Below are positions 34,820-46,684 of a stretch of 64,000 nt of DNA, piece by piece (positions within the stretch are counted from its first letter, which is position 1; each line of letters opens with the position of its first letter). Under the pieces are notes generated by a model. The model was not told the origin of the DNA, did no database searches, and saw only the letters and a list, made by a program, of their open reading frames with translations. Origin of the DNA: Tillandsia leiboldiana (lineage: Eukaryota > Streptophyta > Magnoliopsida > Poales > Bromeliaceae); NCBI GenBank assembly GCA_029204045.2, contig CM055063.1:39961562-40025561 (forward strand), in the 5' to 3' direction. A program made the translations under genes and the position numbers.

Positions 34820-37800
34820 AAAGAAAGTTTCGTCCTCGAAACTAAGGCAACTCTCAAGGAGTCTCATAAACCAGGGGTCAATAATCAACACCGCCGTCTC
34901 CAGCTCCCAAGTCACCTATCACTCACCGTGGTTACTCCTCAGCTACAACAACAGCAACAACCAGTACGGCATAGCCCGATTGCGCAATTCCCTCACCTCA
35001 CGAGTTGGAATTCGCAACGGGCGTCCCTCGTACTCCAAACTCTCACAGACCCCAAAAGGAACGAGTCAATCACGGCGAGGGGTCCAAAACATAACACTCT
35101 TGAGCTGAGACGCAGAAAAACCTCCAAACTCCAACAAAAGACTGGGGGAAAGGAATGAACAGCCTGAGTAACACGCTCTAAAATCACTCCCAAGAGCCAG
35201 CTCAACCAAAGCGACCCGAATCACAACCACACAAACACCTACACAGAAAAGGGGCCCAAACAAGCAGGGGTTCACACTCGGTCGCCCTCAAAACTCAACC
35301 ACCTAAGTGGATTGCTCAGCCGCAGCCTCTCATCAAAAGGGATCCTCTGGGACACAAACTCAAACTCTGTACACCAGAATGGCCCCACACAGTGCCAGCT
35401 ATGGAACCGTCAAACTTGACTCCCAAATAGCTCTTCTGCTCCAGGCATCCGCCACCACAGTGGCTCTGTCGGGGTGATACTGGATGCTCACAAAATCCAA
35501 TGGTGGCTCTACAGCCACTACGGGAGGTATCACTATAACTCACAAATCCATCTCCCACCACTGACTAGGTTAGAATCGGCGCTGGTACCAATCTCATCAC
35601 CCGATCATCAAGCTCTGCTGGCACTATCCAGTCCAAAAACTCCTCACCCCAACAATGACCGTCGATCTCGGCCAGTCTTAAATAGCATCCACTTTGGCCG
35701 AATTCCACCGCCGCCCCTTCGGCTAGAATAAGTAATCCAGGAAGATATGCTCTCGAAGCTAAAACTTGCACCACAACGACTTGGCAAAAAGCTTCTTCCC
35801 CACAGACCTTGTCACACCATATACAAATGCTGCACAAGCTCTAAATCACTCAGGGAGGGGGTAAAATCAAAATATCCCTGGAGGATGCCGCTAACCAACC
35901 GTTCAAGGCCAACAGAAATACAAAATTCCTCAATCTAGAGGCAACAGGGCATTAGTCAATCCATTGGCTTCACTGTACTCGTAATGCCCCTACTGTGTCC
36001 TGAACACCATCTAAACAAAGCCCTCAGTTGAAATTCCATATTGGTGCAGGCATCATACAATGACTGCCGGAATATAGCTCCTTCAAAAGGTTCTAAATAA
36101 TACCTGGACTTGCCTGGACTCCAATCCCAAAGGGCTCTCACCGTCGTGTATCAACGACGTGGCACTAGGTCAAACAGACCCTCTATCCATCAAATCCACG
36201 CACCTAAGAAATCAACTCTCGCAGCTCTAAAGGCGATATCCAATGAGGGGCTAATGAAGTTGGCGCGGTTTCCAGAATCACGTCAATCGCAATCTTAATC
36301 TTCCTAACAGGCGGCATAATCATCAACTCGAGTGGACTCACACCCGGGATTCCGCAGTAATAGAAATATCCTTTGGTCCCGGCGCCACCACAAGCTCCTC
36401 TCACACAGTCGCTAAACCCTGTGTGCTCGAACAATCTCCCCATAACAAGCCTCCTTTGTCTGCCTCGCAAAAGTCACAATCAGCACCCTCTCTGCACTTA
36501 ACCATCCAGTGGTGCCGTGCCAACCATTCCCAAGCACTGGGTCAAAACATCAAACTGCCACCCATATCAAAAGGTTTGCCGGTATAACTCATGGTCTCAA
36601 CGACACTGAACATAATCCACAAGCCTCCTTCACATGCACAACACCGATGGTATCCTGTACCTCTAGTGCACGTGGTAACAACTCTGCCTCTAGTCCATGC
36701 CGGAATGCAAAGTGCACTAACTCCGACTACTGTGATGAAATCACACCTGCGACAACCCGATCCACTGCCGTGGCGCCCTCCAACCAGGCGGCACAAACTC
36801 ATCCACACGATGCAAGCGGTTGTCGCTTAGTCCACCCGAAAATATCCAATCAATCACAAGGGAGCACGACCTCTGTCTCTGCTCACGCTGAGATGCCGAA
36901 CGTGGTCTCTCGCAAACAACCAATCCACGCTACCGCTGCGCCACTCTGATAAATTGGCTGTTGCTGTCATCGGGGTCCACCCAACCCCTGACGTCTCAGA
37001 AATCCACTTGGGTATCATCGTCATACGACCAAGCACGATTGATTCATGCAATTCCTTATACAATTATCCTTACTAAGCTCACCCCTCAATCACATATAAT
37101 GCACCCCAAACATGCCAGTTATCAATCACACAGGGTAACATCCCCCTTGGGTAAGCTTTACATTAACCATCCACAAGGATATCCACCACCCAGGAAAGCA
37201 AAACGAAAATGCCTCTGCCTGCCGATCTGTCCTCCATCACCTAGCACCAAGCGCCTCCCTCCAGAACTCGCCTCTAGCGGCAGATCCCCATCCAAGGAAC
37301 TGCAGTGTCCAGCTCCAAACACAATGCCTACTCCGACGAGGCATCCACAGTCCAAAACCCGAACAGGAGGGACCGAAAAGAAACTAAGGAGTATCCTGGC
37401 GCAATCCACTCCCAATCTCACTTATCCTATGTGCCTCGTCCCTCTAAACCTGGAGTGCCAGTTCAACAACTGCATAAACTCTCTAACACAGGGAGGCTCT
37501 CAATTGATCACTCCATCACCCCCAACCACGACTCTGCCTCCAAAGGCTCCAAACTCAATCTTACGAGTCGGGGTGGTTCATCTGCCAATCTGGCTTGCAA
37601 AATCAAACATGCCCCACAGCTCCTCTGCTGTCAACCATCCACCCTACCTCAGTGCCTTGGCACTAAACATTGGCACGGAGGGGGCCACTCACTCCATGGG
37701 CGCTACAGAAATCCCTGCCGCTGAGGATACTACATCCTGGTGGTCTCAGAAGAAAAGTACTGTCGGGCTGCCCACTGCTCTAACAACTGCGTCACCAAAC

Positions 37801-38231
37801 TAGCTGCTCACTCTGCCGCTGATATGCCTCTGACAATCCTGTCATCTGGGTCCGGAGTTCTCTGACCTCAATCCGGGTATCCGGCCCAAAACCAACCGCT
37901 CAAGCTCAACTACCATGACAGGATGCACCAGGGTCCCAAACCCAGCGTCGGGGAGACACTGCTCGCCACGACGAAACCGCAAATCAGCACACAACAACGC
38001 TCGACCCAATCCGGCGAAAGTCTAGAGCATGTTACCCATTCCACAGCGTTATGTTGTCTGCAGCCAACATAACTACTTAGGAGAATAAACATGCCAATCA
38101 CTCATCCCGTCCCTCGGGAGAGGTGTAAAACTCAATCAGGACTCTCGCTACAAATCACGACTCTCACGAAGTCATCCTAGGGTCCAACTACAAGCCTAGG
38201 GTTTCTAAGTCCACCATGACCTGCAACCTAG

Positions 38232-38243
38232 GCTCTGATACCA
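38232..38243 (-). other. Primer binding site of element 1
   Basis: The minus strand reads TGGTATCAGAGC, the standard tRNA-iMet complement, seven bases inside LTR B. Confidence 0.88.
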
Positions 38244-38250
38244 CCTAATC

Positions 38251-41200
38251 TGTCACGCCCCGGGGTCGAAACTGCGACCCGGGCTCGCCAACAGATCCGC
38301 CACCTATGCCAAACCCGCATAGGCGAAGCGTCCTACCTGCAAAAAGAACTACAGCTAACAGATATCAGAGCTAAAAGATAAAACTGCTATAGAAATAAAA
38401 TCAACCACTGTACAACTGAAGATAAAACAACAAGGTCCATCTCCCAAAAAATGATGATCATATAATAACCTCGAGTACAAAACTCATAGCTCAACAGGGA
38501 GATATCTCAAATAAAACATCAGTGTACAAGCTCTCAATACATCATATCCTCACTACATCAGTCTCTCAAAAGAGGAAATAAATACCAATCTACCGACTAT
38601 ACTGAAGATCTCCTCCAAAGGGGGTACCGCTACTCTCCAAAGATGGGTCTGGATCTAGCTCGCTACTCCCTCACCACGCACAGCAACCACAGAACGGCAA
38701 CACCCGCCAAGACTCTGCAAAACAAAGGAGAGAAAGGACAAAAAGGGGGAAAAAACCCCCGACGGGCGTGAGAACTATGCAAAAAGGGAGTTCTCAGTGG
38801 GTATCGCCACTAGGCCCGACGATCTGCCCACCAAGACCACTAGAGGCAAAAGATAACTAATGCAGTAAGACTTAAAGCAGAAGCAGAAGACACTCTACGG
38901 CTACCATGCCTCTATCTGAATGCTCAAATGGGGAAACTCTGATAAATATATGCAACACTCGCACACGAGGTGCTCAATCGACCCAATCGAGCTGACTGCC
39001 ACATCGGGTCCAGTCAAACCTGCGCCCACCTACAACCACCCTCCCGCGGACGGGCAGGAATTACGTAGGGCGTCCAAACGGACTAACTCGCTATTGAGTA
39101 GTGGCTCATGCAGGCAATAGTCATAATCCATGCTCTCTCTCTCAGAACGGATAGACTCAAGATGCTCAACCCCTCACACAATGGTCAAAGAACTCACAAC
39201 GACCACGGGACCACCGTCAAACCCCGAACGGTTCCCAACAATACTAGCACTGGTCTAAACACAGCTACTAGACTCCACTCGGTCCCCCAGGCACGAGTGT
39301 AACAAAAAGTATCTGCCTGAATAAACCCAATCGATAGACCAGTAATCACTGGTACTGCCTGCTCTGCTGTCGAACTCAAGAACCCCGCCTGGTGCCCGGC
39401 GCTCACACCGTGGAAAGCCTACTCCGGAGTGGCACTCGAGGGGAGCGACCCACACGAGTAAAGTATCACTGTATCAAGCATCACTGTATCAAGTATCACG
39501 GTATCGAGTATCTCTGTAACCACTGTCTCATAATAGCAGGACTGGATTAAGACTATGATTAAAGTGGAAACTCCGTCCACTAACAAAACCCCGATCTGAT
39601 GCAATAGTACTCAAAAAGTGGGAAACACCATCCACTAGAACAAATCTGATACCCAATCTGATGCAATAGTCAACATCCGGTCAACCGCCCAAAGTCCGCG
39701 GTCACCGCAATAACCCACAACCCACAATTGGGTAAAATAATCATGATCTGGTCAACCGCCTACTGTCCGCGGTTGCCGCAATAACCCACAACCCAACATC
39801 AAGCACACCCTGTCTCTGACCCGAAGGTCCCAGCTACACTATCCCAAACCTCTGCTCGAACCCGAGCAACATGACTCAAAGTCTAAATAAAAAGGAGAAG
39901 AAAGCAATCATGGTTTCTCCTAAGTCAAATTCCAATATGTAGTGCAGCAGTAAAAGATGGCCTAACTATATGTCCATACACATATGTCCATACAAGCATG
40001 CATTTGTCCTCAAGAAGAATAAAGAAAATAAACCTCATGCCAAAATTATCAATGACCATACCTGTCCATAATTCTCAATCCATAATGGCTCCTCAGAGTA
40101 GAACCTGCACATAACTACATAATCCTATCCCAATGCATAACCATCCTCATAAAAGGTTATGTGCTAATATGGCATGATAATTAATATAGGGTATCCTTGC
40201 CTTAGATAAGCTTCCACTAATCATCAACATGACTATTTGATTAATACCATTGTCATACTGTGAATAATTCACTTGCAATTTCCATAAAATCCTCATTGTT
40301 AAACTTACCGATCAATCCCAGCTATTGCGTTCATTACCTGCATGCAATCAACATATGAAAATTTAGAGAACCGTCCACCGGTTCGGGAATAAGGCACCCA
40401 CCTGAAAAGCTGACGTTAAAAGCCAACAGCTGAACACACCAGATAACTCTATATCCCTGCTCCAATAAGTTCAGCCCACCCGTAACTCTCCTGCGCACAA
40501 TACAAAGTCCACATTACACATACATTCCAAAAGCTGCTCTCACACCACAATACCCACAACAGTCCCGAAATGCTTAATTTTACCGCAGCAAGAGCCCAGA
40601 AAATTCCCAGAAAAATATCACCGCGATCCTCGCGTCGATAGCTTCGCACCGGTAGCTTGCACGCCCAAATCGATTTCGGTAAGCCAAGATAAAAATCGCA
40701 AGGGGAGACCCTCATACAAAAATCTGTGTAAAACTGTTCACTGTTCACTGAGAAAACAGTAATTTTCACCTCAGAAATAAATATCACAAAAAATCAATAA
40801 AATTCACGAGCGCGTCCTTGCGATCGTAGATGAAAAAGTTGTATTATCTCGTTTCAGTGGACGCTCGTGTGCAAAGATATGGCCAAAATACCCCGTGCTG
40901 TCAAGGAAGTCCACCAGAAATGGGTTACAGTTTGCCTCGGGATCCGTGCCAAAACTATCGAAACGGACAAGTGGGCGCCCAAAACGAAAGATGAAGTCCT
41001 ACCTCTAGGAGTCTGCCGGCGCAAGAATCACGAGCAAAGTGAGCTCGGGGTAGCCTCAGGGAGCCAAAACATCGCTGCGCCGAAGAAGAACACTAGAAAG
41101 CAACATCGCGCCGCACGTTCAATGGGGAACCTCGGGATTCGTGCCTCCAAAATCCTAGAACCTTGGCAGACGAGATCAGCACTTAGAGGTGAAACAAACT

Positions 41201-41925
41201 TTGCTTAAGGGAGCTCGGCAGAGGAGGTGTGGTTGGGAGCGAAAAAAGCCCAAAACAGAGGCTCGGGCTGGCCTTTGAAATAGGTGCGGCCACTTGGGAT
41301 ATTGGGATAATTCCACTAAGTCGGGTTTNNNNNNNNNNNNNNNNNNNNNNNNNNNNNNNNNNNNNNNNNNNNNNNNNNNNNNNNNNNNNNNNNNNNNNNN
41401 NNNNNNNNNNNNNNNNNNNNNNNNNNNNCTGCCACCGGGTGAGCACCCTCGAAGATTACGCACGGTCCCCGAGGTGGTTCGCGTCCTCCTGGTGGTGTCG
41501 GTTCGTCCTTTAGTGCTTTCTCTCGGACGTCTCCTTCTCGGCCCTCGGGGCGGGGCCCCCTTGCGGAACGGGGTAGCAGTGTAGCAAGCTCCGAAAAATA
41601 CAAGTAAATAGCCCATCTGACCGTTTCGCGCGCGATTCCAAATCCGGCGTCCATTTTGCCAAATTCCAATTCCTATAATTTGCCGGAGGCTCCGGGAAAG
41701 GTATTTTAATCCGAATTCCGCGCCGAGCCTAAATTTGATATCCACTTCGGCGTAAATCTTCTAAACATCCGATGGGGTCCCCCGATTACCTACGAGATCC
41801 ATTTGTAAGCTTGAGTCCATCTCTAGTGTCAAATTGGCGCGCGAACACCGCCGACATGCCACGTAGGCTTCCAGAAGCTGCTGGTCAACACTGTAGAAGC
41901 CCTGACAAAGATCCGGGTCACCACA
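38251..41925 (-). mobile_element. LTR B, apparent A-type/C-type hybrid with a sequence gap
   Basis: It runs from TGTCACGCCCCGGGGTCG to GGTCACCACA. Left of the gap it has A-type markers (ggtaagccaag, ctgctgtcgaactcaag, two 71-bp repeats). Right of the gap it has C/D-type markers (gtagcaagctccgaaaaata, ccgatggggtc, acctacgagatcc, tctctagtg). From about 40300 it differs from its relatives by many one-base losses, as in poorly polished sequence. The segment 41429-41575 after the gap matches no other copy. Confidence 0.8.
41329..41428. other. Assembly gap (100 N)
   Basis: Exactly 100 N, a conventional placeholder for a gap of unknown size. It falls in the GC-rich part of LTR B. Confidence 0.99.
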
Positions 41926-42583
41926 TCCTCCCCCACTAAAAGAAAGTTTCGTCCTCGAAACTAGAGCAACTCCCAAGGAGTCTTAGAAACCAAGGGTCAA
42001 AATTCAACACCGCCGTCTCCAGCTCCCAGTCACCTATCACTCCCGGGATTACTCCTCAGCAACCCAACAGCAACAACCAGTACGGCATAGCCCGATTGCG
42101 CAATTCCCTCACCTCACGAGTCGGAATTCGCAACGGGCGTCCCTCGTACTCCAAACTCTCACAGACCCGAAAGGAACGAGTCAATCACGGGCGAGGGGTC
42201 CAAAACATGACACTCCAGAGCTGAGACGCAAGAAAAAACCTCAAAACTCCAACAAAAGGCGGGGGAAAAGGAACAACCACAGCCTGAGTAACACGCTCTA
42301 AAATCATTCCCAAGAGCCAGCTCAACCAAAGCGACCCCGAATCACATCCACACAAACACGCACAGAAAAGGGCCCAAACAAGCAGGGGTAACATCGGTCG
42401 CTCTCAACACTTAACCACTAAGTGGATTGCTTCAGCCGCAGCCTCTCATCAAAAGGGATCCTCAGGGACTCAAAACTCAAACCTGCACACACAAGGATGG
42501 CCCCACACACAGTGCCAGCTATGGAACCGTCAAACTCGACTCCCAAATAGCTCTTCGGCTCCAGGCATCCGCCACCTCTAATC
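41926..42583 (-). pseudogene. Truncated internal domain between LTRs B and C
   Basis: Begins with the polypurine tract (41926-41938) and follows internal domain 2 rather than 1 (aaactagagcaactcccaagg). It stops at ggcatccgccacc (about 42576), where the intact internal continues with acagtggctc. It then joins tctaat and LTR C. About 2.8 kb, including the primer site and gag, is missing. CCACC occurs on both sides of the deletion in intact copies, so microhomology may have guided it. Confidence 0.75.
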
Positions 42584-45500
42584 TGTCACGCCCCGGGGTC
42601 GAAACTGCGACCCGGGCTCACCAACAGATCCGCCACCTATGCCAAACCCGCATAGGCGAAGCGTCCTACCTGCAAAAAGAACTACAGCTAACAGATATCA
42701 GAGCTAAAAGATAAAACTGCTGTAGAATAAAATCAACCATGTACAACTGAAGATAAAACACAAGGTCCATCTCCCAAAAATGATAATCATACATTAACCT
42801 CGAGTACAAAACTCATAGCTCAACAGGGAGATATCTCAAATAAAACATCAGTGTACAAGCTCTCAATACATCATATCCTCACTACATCAGTCTCTCAAAA
42901 GAGGAAATAAATACCAATCTACCGACTATACTGAAGATCTCCTCCAAAGGGGGTACCGCTACTCTCCAAAGATGGGTCTGGATCTAGCTCGCTACTCCCT
43001 CACCACGCACAGCAACCACAGAACGGCAACACCCGCCAAGACTCTGCAAAACAAAGAGGAGAAAGGACAAAAGGGGGAAAACCCCCAACGGGCGTGAGAA
43101 CTACGCAATAAGGGAGTTCTCAGTGGGTATCGCCACTAGGCCCGACGATCTGCCCACCAAGACTACTAGAGGCAAAAGATAACCGATGCAGTAAAACTGA
43201 AAGAAGAAGCTGGAAAAACTCTACAGCTACCATGCCTCTATCCAAATGCTCAAATGGGGAAACTCTGATGAAGATATGCAACACTCGCACACGAGGTGCT
43301 CAATCGACCCAATCGAGCTGACTGCCACATCGGGTCCAGTCAAACCTGCGCCCACTACAACCACCTCCCGCTGACGGGCAGGAATTACGTAGGGCGTCCA
43401 AACGGACTAACTCGCTATCGAGTAGTGGCTAATGCAGGCTATAGTCAAATCCATGCTCTCTCTCTCAGAACGGAAAGACTCAAGATGCTCAACCTCTCAC
43501 ACAATGGTCAAAGAACTCACAACGACCACGGGACCACCGTCAAACCCGAACGGTTCCCAACAATACTAGCACTGGTCTAACACAGCTACTAGACTCCACT
43601 CGGTCCCCCAGGCACGAGGGTAACAAAAAGTATCTGCCTGAATAACCCAATCGATAGACCAGTAATCATGGTACTGCTGCCTGCTGGTACGGTCGCATCC
43701 CAGGTAAGTAATAGATCGGCATCGAACCGTCCGATCGCACACAAAAGTAAGTAACAGACTGGCCTCGATCCGTCCAGTCGCACACTCCGGAGTGGCACTC
43801 GAGGGGAGCGACCCACACGAGTAAAGTAACTCTGTCATCAGTATCACAAGTATCTCTGTAACCACGTCTCATAATAGCAGGACTGGATCAAGACTATCAA
43901 AGTGGGAAACTCCGTCCCCTAACAAAACCCGATCTGACGCAATAGTACTCAAAAAGTGGGAAACACCATCCACTAGAACAAATTGATACCCAATCTGATG
44001 CAATAGTCACATCCGGTCACCGCCCAAAGTCCGCGGTCACCGCAATAACCCACGACCCACAATCGGTAAATAATCAAGATCGGTTCAACCGCCTACTGTC
44101 CGCGGTTGCCGCAATAACCCACGACCACAATTGGGTAAAATAATCAAGATCCGGTCAACCGCCTACTGTCCGCGGTTGCCGCAATAACCCACGTCCAACA
44201 TCAAGCACACCTGTCTCTGACCCGAAGGTCCCAGCTACACTATCCCAACCTCTGCTCGAACCCGAGCAACACAGACCGCCTGACTAACAAGAAGGGAAAG
44301 GAATAACATGGTTTCTCCTAAGTCAAGTTCCAAAATGTAGTGCAGCAGTAAAAGATGGCCTAACTATATGTCCATACACATATGTCCATACAAGCATGCA
44401 TTTGTCCTCAAGAAGAATAAGGAAAATAAACTCATGCCAGAATTAGCAATGACCATACCTGTCCATGATTTCGATCCATAATCACTCCTTGGAGTAGAAC
44501 CTGCACATAACTACATAATCCTATCCCATTGTATAAACCAGCCTCATAAAAGGGTATATGCTAACATGGCATGATGATTAATCATATGGGGTAACCTTGC
44601 CTTAGGTAAGCTTTCCACTAATCATCAACATAAATGCTCTGATTAATACCAGTTATACTGTGAATAATTCACTTGCAATTTCCATAATATCCTCATTGTT
44701 AAATACCGATCAATCCCAGCTATTGTACCATTCACCTGCATGCAATGCTAACATATGAAATTAGAGAACCGTCCACCGGTTCGGGAATAAGGCACCCACC
44801 TGAAAAGCTGACTGTCCAAAGCCCACAGCTGAAAAACACCAAAAACTCTAATCCCTTGCTCCAATAAGTTCAGCACACCCGTAACACTCTGGCACAACAC
44901 AAAGTCCACTATTACATACATCCAAATCTGCTCTCACAACACATACAACAACAGTCCCAAAATGCTTAATTTTCACCTGCAGCAAGAGCCCAGAAAATTC
45001 CAATAAAAATATCACAGCAATCCTTGCGTCGATAGCTTCGAAACGGTACCTTGCACGCCCAAATCGGAGAGTTCGGTAAGTCAAGATAAAATTCGGCAAG
45101 GGGGTACACTCATACAAAAATCTGTATTAAAACTGTACACTGTTCACTGAGAAAACAGTAATTTCACCTCTGATGAAATCTCAGAAAAATCCAAGAAAAA
45201 TACGAGCGCGTTCCTTGCGATCTGTAGATGAAAAAGTTGTATAAGCTCGTTTCCGGCTGACGCTTGTGCGCAAAGATATGGCCAAAACACCTCGATGCTG
45301 TCCCACAAAGCCAAACAAAAAGGGTCACAGTGTTGCCTCGGGATCCGTGCCAAAAACTCGAACAGGAAAGCACGATCAATACGAAAGATGAAGCCCTACC
45401 TCTTAGGAGTCTGTCGGCGCAAGAATCACTGCAAATGATCTCGGGGTAGCCCAGGGGAGCTAAAACACTGTCGCTGCGCCGAAGAAGAACCAGGAAGCAA

Positions 45501-46684
45501 CGTCGCGCCGCGCCGTAAAATCCAGAACCTCGGGATGCGTGCTCTTAAAATCCTAAAACTTGGCAGGAAGATCAAGAATTAAGAGATGAACAAGTCTTCT
45601 TCAAGGTGCTCGGGCAGATGGTGCGTGGGCTGAGAGAAAAGGCCAAAGAAGAGGGCTCGGGCTGCCTATTTATAGGCTGAGGAAAACAATTAGAAAAAAT
45701 TCCCATTGTGTCCCAATTTCCGGGCGCCCGAAAACTTTCGGGCGCGCACAGTGCGGCCCGGCCCACAACTTTCCGGGCGCGCACAGTGCGGCCCGGTCCA
45801 CCACACAGTCCAGTCCACTACTCCCCCGGGCCCCCACTGCACCAGGTGCACCTGCGCCCGCGAATGGCGACGCGACACGTGGCCAGGCAACCCGTGCACC
45901 ACGCACGTCGCGCCATGGACCGCGCACGTCGCGGCTGACCCGGGCCGTACGGCCACCTGCCCCGCCGTACGGCCACCTGCCCCGGTCACCCACTCCACCG
46001 TGTGCGTGGACCGGGAGCACAACCACCGGACCAACCACCTCACGCCACGTGTCCACCCCGGTCTACCGTGCACCACCGGCCTGCACCGTGAACCCAGACA
46101 CAACACCGACCAAGTGAGAACCTGCCACGTGTCCCTTCCTCGGGTGCACGACGGCCGCGTGGACCGCGCACCTGACCGCGCCCCCGCGCGCCTGCCCGCG
46201 CCCCTGTGCGCCTGCCCGCGGCCTGCGCGCCGCCTGCCCGAGCGCCTTCCGCCGCCCCTTCCGCCGCTGCCCGCCGCCGCCAGCCGCCGCCGGCGATCGC
46301 CGGAACATGTTCCGGCGATGAACAGTGATTTTACTGTAGCAAGCTCCGAAAAATACAAGTAAATAGCCCATCTTGACCGTTTTCGCGCGCTGATTCCAAA
46401 TCCGGCGTCCATTTTGCCAAATTCCAATCCTATATTTGCCGGAGGCTCCCGGAAAGGTATTTTTAATCCGAATTCCGCGCCGAGCCTAAATTTGATATCC
46501 ACTTCGCGCGTAAACTCTTCTAAACATCCGATGGGGTCCCCCGATTACCTACGAGATCCATTTTAAGCCTTGAGTCCATCTCTAGTGTCCAAATTGGCGC
46601 GCGAACACCGCCGACATGCCACGTAGGCTTCCAGAAGCTGCTGGTCACACTGTAGAAGCCCTGCAAAAGATCCGGGTCACCACA
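42584..46684 (-). mobile_element. LTR C of the chromovirus array (4101 bp)
   Basis: Runs from TGTCACGCCCCGGGG to GGTCACCACA. C and D share a block absent from A and B (from about 43680, tggtacggtcgcatccc and two related gtaagtaa units), three copies of the 71-bp repeat, and gtagcaagctccgaaaaata. Many one-base deletions relative to D suggest noisy sequence. Confidence 0.9.
45667..45674 (-). promoter_or_regulatory. LTR C TATA box
   Basis: The minus strand reads TATAAATA within CCTATAAATAGGC. In LTR A the same position is TTTAAATAG, a weaker match. Confidence 0.6.

Larger units (their letters stand above)
34807..38250 (-). pseudogene. Internal domain 1: decayed, shortened gag-pol of a chromovirus
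   Basis: No long frame is intact, but minus-strand remnants are in retrotransposon order from the primer site leftwards. They are a gag-like EAESWLGVME tract near 37540, a protease-end tract LARHHWMVKCRERV near 36480-36530, the RT start (PPVRKIKIAIDVILETAP, 36204-36350), the end of RNase H (YHPDRATVVADAWSRR, 35432-35479) and the integrase C-terminus (REVRELRNRAMPYW, 34961-35036, with VTWELE near 34899). The protease-to-RNase H distance is only about 1 kb, so much of RT/RNase H is deleted, and most of the integrase core is missing. The VTWELE tail is typical of chromoviruses. Non-autonomous. Confidence 0.75.

Noticed and set aside
36961..37803. 280-codon plus-strand frame in internal domain 1
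   Set aside because: The element is read on the minus strand, where degenerate gag-pol tracts are visible. The plus frame is interrupted in the second copy and matches nothing I recognise.
41176..41745. Open frames crossing the run of N
   Set aside because: They depend on 100 unknown bases and have no meaning.
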